A DNA stretch of 64,000 nucleotides from Drechslerella dactyloides (Eukaryota > Ascomycota > Orbiliomycetes > Orbiliales > Orbiliaceae). Location of the stretch: positions 2,542,001 through 2,606,000 of the forward strand of contig JAGTWJ010000006.1 in NCBI GenBank assembly GCA_020064725.1, in the 5' to 3' direction. Under the pieces are notes generated by a model. It worked only from the letters and a program-made list of their open reading frames with translations. It was not told the origin of the DNA and ran no database searches. Positions 56,506 through 64,000 of the stretch are shown here, one piece after another (the stretch's first letter is position 1; each line of letters starts with the position of its first letter). Made by a program: the position numbers and the translations under genes.

Positions 56506-57704
56506 TATAGACCCAGAACCCCATTATATCATAAAATACAGAATATTATATTTTCCCTTCCTTTAAATCTCCACTACTTATTATTTTAATCCAAAAGGTG
56601 GTAGTATTATAAGTGTTAGAGACACTTAGGTTTCTGACACAATATAGCCATACGAGGCTTTATAAGCCACATAAGGCTTTACAGCTCATATAAGGCTATA
56701 ATAATATCATATTATTAATAAAATATAAAATCTAGAGAAATTCTATCTTACAAAAGCATAAAACTAAAAGATTTTACCATATTTTTAAATAATTCTAAGC
56801 TTTATCTTCCATCTCCTATTTAGTTATTATATTATAATATTATTAGATTATTATTAAATTTAATATTACTTTTAGAACCCTTAATTTAGTACATTATAGT
56901 TTAACTTTAAACTTAAATAACATTTTAGATAGATTATTAGCTTAATAGTAAGGATTATATTATAAACTAGATATATACCCTACCTATGAAGCTTACAGCA
57001 ATAATTACTATCCTAAACAAACATTATCCATTATTATTATAAAATAAAAAGAACAACAATACATATAAATTTAATAAAATAGATTTATATAATATTATTA
57101 TCATATATCTTCTATTTAAGATATATAATATAATATTTATAGTAAATATTATTATTCAGATATTCTAGAATTTCCCAACTATAAAAGTTAATTTAATAAT
57201 AAAGATTACTAATAAAGCACCAATACTACCAGAATATAACATTAAATTAAATAATATAATTATAAATATATTAATACTAAAATTTAAAAATATTCTATAA
57301 TATAATTTTGGGAAAATAGTATAAAAAGGCTAGTTAGTTTAAATTAGAATTTTTAATAAACTATTAAAACAATTTTTAACAATAGTAGTTAAATTTAAAA
57401 CAGAATTTTTATTACTTTAGTAAAATTATAAAATTAATAATATTATTATTAAAATTTTAAATTATAAGGTTATTTTTTAAAATTTTATTTCCTTATTAAA
57501 TAATAATAATTAATTTTTTTAAATAAATTATAAACATCTTTTAAAAATATATTTTATAATTAATGTGAAGTTAGTAAAATAGTAGAAAAAACTCTTTATC
57601 TATATAATTAATTATATATCTATTATAGATTAATTATATCTAGTAATTAGATTATAAAACATAATATAACCAAAAATTATTTAATATAAGAATATAAAAT
57701 ATTA
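56506..57704. other. AT-rich RIP-like sequence, identity lost
   Basis: Composition falls abruptly to mostly A and T, with TA-rich words and no open frame over about 40 codons. An imperfect inverted repeat at 56614-56639 (TGTTAGAGAC and GTTTCTGACA) resembles the end of a copia-type LTR, but no second copy is seen. The rest cannot be assigned. Confidence 0.6.
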
Positions 57705-57706
57705 TA

Positions 57707-57751
57707 ACGTATTCCACAAGCGAGCGAACACCCCAAGCAAGTGAATACCCT
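57707..57751 (+). repeat. Left terminal inverted repeat, element 1
   Basis: ACGTATTCCA (57707-57716), then unit CAAGCGAGCGAACACCC (57717-57733) and its decayed copy CAAGCAAGTGAATACCC (57734-57750). The three differences in the second unit are G to A or C to T. Confidence 0.9.
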
Positions 57752-57829
57752 CCCCACCCCACCCTAACAAAAATATTACCTTCACTACCACACTACTGCT
57801 AGGATGGTGTGGGAAATCTATATTATGCT

Positions 57830-59496
57830 AGTCTTAATCCTCAAGATGTTTCTTGATAGGTTTAGATATTATAGCTAGGCTTACCATAGTGGCTATAGTG
57901 TAGTATTTTTCCAAAGATAGCCTCTAGTTAGGGGCTACTCTAATGATTTAGATATTCTATCTATTTATTCTATCTATCTATAATATTATTATCTAGGATT
58001 TTATCAGCCTGGTGTATGGTAAATATGTCTTCCTGTTATATATACTATCTTTTTATCTATTAATATTTAAATAGTACCTGATTTATAAAGTATAGTGTTA
58101 TATTTTCTACCTATATAAATATTAGTTGATGTATTATTGTTTGTATCTTTTTAGTAAATTGGTCTACAGTAGCTAGTAATAATGTTAAAAAGCTATTTAA
58201 ATACTAGATAATTTGGTTTTTAATAAGCTCTAATTATAAGCCAACTTCTGAAAAATTTATTAATGTTTTTGTTGTTTAGATAGCTACTGTATATGTAGTA
58301 CTAGAGTGTGAATTTACTGGGGTAGGTGCTGGTAACTAGATATCTAACTTTAAGAAAACTTTATTAGGATTGTAAGATATAATCTTAACTCTAGTAAAGC
58401 TGCTATATATATTCTTAGGTATTATTGTAGTAGTAAATATTTTATAGAATCTAGAAAAGAACTCTAGCTTACTGATATAATTGATATCTATATATACTAA
58501 ATTTTTTATTTGGTGATTATATATCTATTTTAATAGTTTAAAGTATTTAATATTTAATAATTAAAGAAAATATGAAAAATATAGTAGTATATAGATTGTA
58601 ATAATCTTATGCTCTTGGTAGTAAAACTTAAAAGCAACCAAATAATAGTTTTTATAGCTATCTAAAATTAATAACCAGTAGTCTGAAATACAATACTATG
58701 CTATAAATTAGTTGAAGTGTTTTATTTACTTTATAGTAAACTTATTTATTATCCAGCTATTATTAAAAAGTATAATAACTTAATCTTTTAGTAAGCTGGT
58801 TTTTATATACCAGCTAACTAAGTGGTATTTATTAGCTAAGATAATAAATAGTAATACTATCCAACTTTTTATATATATTTTCTAAATAATTATTACCTAT
58901 TTGTAGTTTTTAGGCTGTACCAACTTTGCTTTATTATAGATTTTAGTACCTATAATAACTATAGTAGAGAAGATTATACCTATTATAAAGCTTATTTTAT
59001 TAAAATTATATATATTATTATTTATAATACCATACTTGGTCTTTATAATTTATATAAGTTGTAATTAATTATTAATAAACTTATAATCTTTGTATTTAGT
59101 CTACTAGTAGTCATACTTTCTAGATAGGTGTATTTAAAACTTCAGATAATATTTTATAAAATTTATTGCCCAATTTTTGTTAATATAATGCAAGTTATTG
59201 CTAGTATACATCAATAGTAGCTAATTAACTATATCTTTTATATTATCTAATTTAGGATGAAAAGATTGTGTATATAACTTAAATATATACTAGATAATAG
59301 TATCTTCTTCTAATTATATAAGATTCTATGATTTTAGTATACTATCACTCTATAAAAAGTATCTATTATATTGGTGGACAAAAATTATTTAAAAAATATT
59401 ATATAATTTAGTTGCTGTTATAGTATTTAATTTTTTATTTTTTTCTAGAGCTTTAATAGCTAAGATTATTTGGAATTCAGTTGTAGAGACTATCAT
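57830..59496 (-). pseudogene. Degraded pogo/Fot1 transposase of element 1
   Basis: Read on the minus strand from 59496. Despite many stops, family segments survive in order: TEFQIILAIKALEKN (Psq-type helix-turn-helix), DNIKDIVN, INKNWAINFIKYYL, SRKYDY, IKTKYGIINNNIYNF (the DDE start, where DETGF has become NKISF), and near the end HYSHYGKPSYNI with TYQETS, a zinc knuckle whose cysteines are now tyrosines. Changes of CAG to TAG and Cys/His to Tyr are what RIP produces. No function remains. Confidence 0.85.
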
Positions 59497-59554
59497 TATA
59501 GTGGTTGTGGATATAGGTGATGGTAAAGGAGAAAAGGGGGTGAGGTTACTTAGT

Positions 59555-59599
59555 AGGGTGTTCGCTCGCTTGGGGTGTTCGCTCGCTTGTGGAATACGT
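59555..59599 (-). repeat. Right terminal inverted repeat, element 1
   Basis: Read inward from 59599: ACGTATTCCA, then two perfect copies of the 17-bp unit CAAGCGAGCGAACACCC (59589-59573 and 59572-59556). It is intact, unlike the left end. Confidence 0.9.
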
Positions 59600-59601
59600 T
59601 A

Positions 59602-60187
59602 CTTTAAAATAAAAATAATAAAATTAATAGATAAATTATTTTTATTAATTATTTAAAACATCTATAATTACTTTAATAATTATAAAAATAAATTATAGTA
59701 ATTTTATATAATATTATTTATTATTATTTTTATAAAGATATTTTTATTTTAGTTACTATTTAAAAATTAAAATAATCTTATCTAGATTATTTATTATTTT
59801 ATTAATTTAAATTTTTAATAATTACTAAACTGATTCTAGTAAATAATAACAAATAATAAAAATAATTAAATTAAAAAAATTATTCTTAACCTATTAATTA
59901 TTGAAGGGGTGATCTTTAAAAACTATATAGATTAGTATAAATTAGAGTACCTGGCTAAGATCTAGGTAAATCTTTTTAATAATATTATTGATTAGACAAA
60001 TAATTTATAGGGGAAAGGTATATTCTGGCTGATTGGTAGGGTGGGGACTGGGAAGTCTACCATCTTTTGAATAATAATAAAAAAATTATAAACAAATAAG
60101 TAACTTATAGCTAGCTTCTTCTTTAAGAAAAGTAAAACTAATTATAATAATGATAACCATTTCTTTAATATAATTATAAATTAGCTA
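59602..60187 (+). pseudogene. NACHT (STAND/NLR-type) gene relic, part 1 with Walker A
   Basis: From about 59,880 the plus strand reads, with RIP stops, LLIIEGVIFKNYID, then LAKI-VNLFNNII and GIFWLIGRVGTGKSTIF. This matches the opening of fungal NACHT domains (family: EGAxFDSY ... FWLNGMAGTGKST). The Walker A GRVGTGKST is at 60035-60061. ASFFF-like FFFKKSKTNYNNDNHFFN follows, then element 2 interrupts the frame at 60187. The gene would have been a nucleotide-binding receptor of the heterokaryon-incompatibility/immune type. The sequence before 59,880 is too decayed to identify. Confidence 0.8.
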
Positions 60188-60233
60188 ACGTCAAAGATAA
60201 GCGAGCGAGCCGGACAAGCGAGCGAGCCACCTC
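60188..60233 (+). repeat. Left terminal inverted repeat, element 2
   Basis: ACGTCAAAGA (60188-60197), unit TAAGCGAGCGAGCCGGA (60198-60214), unit CAAGCGAGCGAGCCACC (60215-60231). The two units share the first 13 bases apart from the first position. Confidence 0.92.
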
Positions 60234-60289
60234 TGGCCGCCTACGGACCCCTTTACCTTCACCACCACATATCTCAACAACCACAACAA

Positions 60290-61965
60290 TGGCTACCTCT
60301 ATGACTGAATCATGTATAAATATAGCTATTCAAGCTTTGGAAAAAGATACAGCTTTAAGTATTAGGGCTGCTGCAAAGCTATATAATGTTTTCTGGTCCA
60401 CCCTTACCCACCAGTGTAAAGGCTGTACCTTTAGGGCAGATAGTATTCTGAAATTGTGAAATTTTACAAATTTAAAAAAGGATATTATTGTTTAGTATAT
60501 ATTTGAGCTATGTGTGTGGTCTTTTTATTTTAGGTTAAATAATGTGGAAGATATGGCCAACTAGCTGCTGTTGATGTGTAGTGATGATAGTATGTGATGT
60601 GTTGGTAAGAAATGGGCTGGTAACTTTGTTAAATGTTGCCCAGAGCTATAGATGTGTTTGTCCAGGAAGTATGACTATTAGTGAGTGAAATGTGAAGATT
60701 CTGTGTTTATTAGTAAGTGGTTTTAGCTAGTTGAGGCTATAAAGGCTAAGTATGGTATTGTGGATAATGATATTTATAACTTTGATGAGACTGGTTTTGC
60801 AATGGGCATGATATCTACAACTACTGTTGTTACAGGTGCTGAATTGCGTGATAAAGTAAAGCTAGTGCAGCCTGGGAACTGTGAATGGGTAATAATTATC
60901 TAGGGGGTAGGTGTAGAAGGTTGGGCATTACTGCTATTTATTATCCTTGTTGGGTAGTACTATCTAGCTAGCTGGTATATAGTGACCAAGTTACTAGTGG
61001 ATTGGGTTATTGTGTTTTCTGATAATGGCTGGATGACGAATGAGCTTGTTTTATAGTGGCTATAGTACTTTGATAAATTTATAGTGTAGTGCTGCTATTT
61101 GGACTATTGGCTATTAGTTTTAGATGGTTATGAAAGCTATTATTCAGCTGTTTTTGAGCTGTACTGCCAGGAGTATAAGATTGTTACAATCTGTATGCTG
61201 CTGTATTTATTGTATATTCTCCAGCTATTGGATATTGGCTGCTTTGGGCTACTAAAGTAGGTGTATAGTAAGGAGGTGGAGAGTTTAATATGTGTGTATA
61301 TTAATCATATTTTTAAGCTGGAGTTTTTCTCTGGATTTTATAAGGTATTTACTGCTGTAATAATGTTTAAAAATATATGCAGCAGCTTTGTTGGAGCTGG
61401 TATTGTATCTTATAACCTAGATAGAGTTTTATTAAAATTGGATATATAGTTGCTAGTGGCCACTTTAGTAAATTCATGTTTGGGTATTGTGAATGTGGAA
61501 GCTACCTGGACTACAAAGATGCTATTAAATTTGTTAGAGGTTAGTCTATAAGTAGGCTTGATTAAAAACTAGATTACCTAATACCAGAATATCTTTCCTA
61601 TATTGTTGCTAGCAGCTGTGGACCAGTTGTTTAAAGGGGTACAAATAATAATGTATTAAATGGTGTTTATATGTGTGGAGAATATAATGCTTTGTTTTGT
61701 AAATGAGCTGCTGAGTAAGTGCTGGTAGTTGAAAAGACAGTGTATATAGTATGGGGGCATGCTTATTATATACCAGGCTAACAGAATCCTGGATGGTGAT
61801 GCTGTAGATGAAGTGGTTGAGCAACCAGCACCTCCAAAGCACCAGCACACCCCCCAGCCAGAGACTACTTCTGTGTATATATGCTACTATAGTAATTGTG
61901 GCAAGCCTGGATATAATATTCGAATATGCTAGCAGGTATTTTAAGCATGTATATAAACTATTTGG
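60290..61965 (+). pseudogene. pogo/Fot1-type DDE transposase of element 2, RIP-inactivated
   Basis: Starts with ATG at 60290 and reads MTESCINIAIQALEKDTALS and IRAAAKLYNVFWSTL, the Psq helix-turn-helix, before the first stop. Downstream, interrupted by TAG stops, come VEDMAN, the CENP-B-type GKKWAGNFVKCCPEL and RKYDY, then the catalytic core: YNFDETGFAMGMIS (first Asp), VFSDNGWMTNEL (second Asp) and LVLDGYESYYS (third Asp; the family DGHxSHHS His are now Tyr). Then come LLDIGCFGLLK, FKLEFFSGFY and GAGIVSYNLDRVL. After a frame change at about 61,750 the C-terminal CYYSNCGKPGYNIRIC zinc knuckle is seen. Stops and a frameshift make it non-functional. Confidence 0.93.
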
Positions 61966-62032
61966 CATATATCTAGACCAGTATAATAGCGGTGTGGTGG
62001 TGAAGCCGGTGTTTTTGTTGGGGTGGGGTGGT

Positions 62033-62078
62033 GAGGTGGCTCGCTCGCTTGTCCGGCTCGCTCGCTTATCTTTGACGT
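62033..62078 (-). repeat. Right terminal inverted repeat, element 2
   Basis: Read inward from 62078: ACGTCAAAGA, unit TAAGCGAGCGAGCCGGA (62068-62052), unit CAAGCGAGCGAGCCACC (62051-62035). Identical to the left end. Confidence 0.92.
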
Positions 62079-63500
62079 TAGTAAATTATTATTACTACAC
62101 AATATCAAATATTTAAAAAATAATCTAAACCAACCCAAATATATTTATAAAAATATTAAAAAAGTAATTTAACAAATTAATCTTATAACCTTTTTCTAAA
62201 ATTAAGCCTAAATCTTATAGAACAAGGTTGGTTTTATTAATTAATATGCTAAATAAGTATAATAAAAAGGAAGATATAAAAATTATTATATATTTATTTA
62301 TCTAGTTAAAAAATATATAGCTTATAAATATATAAATTTTTTTAATTAATAGGCCTAATCTACTAATTTATTTTATATTTAAGAAATTACTAAAAAATAT
62401 ATATAAAGATATTATATTATATAAAGTTCTGAAGATTGAGTATAATATATCACTATTCCTACAACATAAACTCTCCAAAATACAGAAGGAATATAAACTT
62501 CTTAATATATAGAAGAAGTACTTCCCTCTACAAAAATGGCCTGGTAACAAGAGAGTTTAGAGATTGGTTGGAATAATAGTACCTCTATTTATTTATACTA
62601 CAATATTATATTATTTTATTAAAGATAAAAACTAAGATTTTAAAGAACAAATTAAAAGAATTCTTAAGTATTAAAGTAATTTCTAGTTATTATAATTATA
62701 AAAGATATATCTTCCAATTCTAGATAAGTTAATAATTGATTAAAATAAGGCTAAAAAAAAATAATTGATTAAAAAATTTTAATAAATAATTGATATTATT
62801 ATTAATTTTATTAACCTATTATCTACTTTATTTTTGGTAAATTTGTTATTAATTTTAGAAAACATAATTAAATATAAGTTAAAACTATTATATTCTATTT
62901 TTAATATATTTAAAGATAACTATACCCTGATTAGAATATTCTATTTATCTTTTTATAATTTTCTTCTTAATTTTTTTCTTTAAAATAAGAATCTTTTTTG
63001 GATAGATAAAAAAGAATTATATAGAATAATTATCAGTAAGTATATTAGATTAATATCTAGTTTTATTAAATTAAGAATAGATATTTATAAATTTAGTTTT
63101 TTTAGAAAAATATAATTAGAAATTAATATAAAGATAATTAAAGAATATTTACTACTAGAACTTTAATATATTTATTACTATTAGATATATTACTTATAAT
63201 AAGGTGGGCAGAGTCTGATTAATAATAGCTTAATGTATAATTTTTTACAAAAATATTTACTATATTGGTTTGAGGTGACTAATTTTTTAAATATAATATT
63301 AGAAATATTTATAGTAGTCAATAGTTTGATATTAATAATAAATATAGGTTTATAGATGTTTTGTAACCAAAGAATGAGATTTATGGGAGTTTTCTAGATA
63401 AACAATAGTAAGGGCATATTAGCTTTAGTATATGATATAAAGTGGTTTATACTTTAGAACTAATATATTATCAACAAAGTACTATTATAAATATACTGTT
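62079..63500 (+). pseudogene. NACHT (STAND/NLR-type) gene relic, part 2
   Basis: Continues the interrupted frame directly after element 2: LVNYYYYTISNI, TNPNIFIKILKK, FNKLIL-PFSKIKPKSYRTR, then LVLLINMLNKYNKKEDIK, the Walker B region (family VxVIDALDEC), FLINRPNLLIYFIFK (sensor, family LTSRPELPI), ISLFLQHKLSKIQKEY, WPGNKRV, VGIIVPLFIYTT and DFKEQIKRILKY, each split by TAG/TAA stops. From about 62,790 it reads IIDIIINLINLLSTLFLVNLL, RIFYLSFYNFLLNFFL, LFWIDKKELYR and FLQKYLLYWFEV, the typical region after NACHT in Eurotiomycete-like NLRs. The expected C-terminal repeats are not recognisable before 63,500. Confidence 0.8.
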
Positions 63501-63747
63501 TAAAGATTTAAATATTTATTCTTTATTTTAATCATTCTTTATTTTATTTTAATTTATTTTATTATCTTTTATAATCTTAGGTTCTGGATAAGGGCTCAAT
63601 TAATAGTTTTTCAAGTGCACCAGAAATTTCGATTCACCTTTTCCTATGTTGCTATGAATCATGTGATTATCAATACCTGTGTAAACTATTCTAGAAGCTT
63701 TAACAAAAATGATTAGATTCTACAGAGATGTAAATACTGGAGACCTA
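63501..63747. other. Short, less AT-rich spacer
   Basis: Between the NLR relic and element 3. From about 63,580 the composition is closer to normal (GTGCACCAG, CACCTTTTCC), with no open frame. It may be the last part of the NLR gene or another insert. Confidence 0.4.
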
Positions 63748-64000
63748 ACGTATCTCACAAGCGAGCGCGCAGCACAAGCGAGCGCGCAGCCTCCTATAGT
63801 CAAGCACCACACTAAAAAGCTTTTTATTAATATTTTAGTCAATATATATTAAAAAAATTATAAAAAAATTATTCTAAATAAACGTAAATTAAAATAATTG
63901 AATTATATTTTTATTAATTTTTTTATTATAAAAATAAATTAATAATAATTAATTTTTTTAATATAAAAATAAATTAATAATAATTAATTTAAAAATTTTA
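63748..64000 (+). mobile_element. Left end of a third pogo/Fot1-type transposon (element 3, truncated by window)
   Basis: A TA (63746-63747) followed by ACGTATCTCA (63748-63757) and two 17-bp units, CAAGCGAGCGCGCAGCA (63758-63774) and CAAGCGAGCGCGCAGCC (63775-63791). The layout is exactly that of elements 1 and 2. The interior to the window end is AT-only and decayed; the right end lies outside the window. Confidence 0.75.

Larger units (their letters stand above)
57707..59599 (-). mobile_element. pogo/Fot1-type DNA transposon, element 1 (1,893 bp, dead)
   Basis: Complete element bounded by 45-bp terminal inverted repeats starting ACGTATTCCA and flanked by TA duplications (57705-57706 and 59600-59601), the target of Tc1/mariner/pogo elements. 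Each end contains two tandem 17-bp units. The interior carries a degraded transposase on the minus strand. The outer 27 bp of both ends still match, so the ends were functional when RIP struck; the left inner unit has decayed. Confidence 0.9.
60188..62078 (+). mobile_element. pogo/Fot1-type DNA transposon, element 2 (1,891 bp, dead)
   Basis: Complete element with 46-bp inverted ends starting ACGTCAAAGA, flanked by TA duplications (60186-60187 and 62079-62080). Each end has two 17-bp units. It carries a transposase pseudogene on the plus strand and sits inside the NACHT relic, so it inserted after that gene existed. RIP is milder than in element 1, and the ends match perfectly. Confidence 0.93.

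Noticed and set aside
61609..61968. 119-codon minus-strand frame in element 2
   Set aside because: Antisense to the C-terminal part of the transposase pseudogene; AT-rich shadow.

Overview
The window is nuclear DNA of a filamentous ascomycete (Pezizomycotina). The evidence is short introns of 50 to 125 bases with GTAAGT or GTATGT donors and TACTAAC-like branch sites, a fungal Kar2/BiP ending in HDEL, Atg12, Vps27, Lsb5, a Doa4-type ubiquitin protease, a PTH11-like membrane protein and a CBM1 secreted protein. The class cannot be fixed from the sequence. The window is bipartite: positions 1 to about 56,500 have balanced base composition and carry genes; from about 56,500 to the end the DNA is very AT-rich, with transposon and gene relics full of C-to-T/G-to-A stops, the mark of repeat-induced point mutation (RIP).

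Layout. 1-1,051: 5' part of a seven-TM PTH11-like gene. 1,052-6,544: no recognisable gene. 6,545-10,197: a compact island of a viperin-type radical SAM enzyme (-), a UMP/CMP-kinase-like P-loop enzyme (+) and a CYTH triphosphate-tunnel phosphohydrolase (-). 11,576-17,671: a low-complexity protein, a DMT/TPT transporter, an isoaspartyl peptidase/asparaginase and a small membrane protein. 19,245-26,581: a CBM1 protein with three six-cysteine modules, ATG12, an F-box-like protein and a large secreted adhesin-like protein. 28,164-36,079: divergent VPS27 (ESCRT-0) and a Doa4/USP8-like deubiquitinase. 36,883-50,170: lysyl-tRNA synthetase, a tiny membrane protein, TIM17, RTF2, pantothenate synthetase and Kar2/BiP. 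50,649-55,632: two F-box-type proteins and the VHS-GAT protein LSB5. 56,047-56,505: a frameshifted H2A.Z pseudogene on the isochore boundary. 56,500-64,000: two complete but dead pogo/Fot1-type transposons (1,893 and 1,891 bp, TA target duplications), the left end of a third, and a RIP-degraded NACHT (STAND/NLR) gene split by the second transposon.

Most genes are unrelated housekeeping neighbours. Two groups look functionally coherent. VPS27 and the Doa4-like protease act on the same multivesicular-body cargo and are divergently arranged. The viperin, nucleotide kinase and triphosphatase trio reads as a modified-nucleotide pathway: viperins make 3'-deoxy-3',4'-didehydro nucleotides, a UMP/CMP kinase could supply or recharge pyrimidine nucleotides, and a CYTH enzyme could hydrolyse triphosphates. 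This is the strongest candidate for an undescribed system here; the enzyme families are read from the sequence, the joint function is inference. The second notable signal is that three transposon families share one terminal-repeat design, a 10-bp end followed by two 17-bp iterons with the core AAGCGAGCG, while the iteron tails differ between families.
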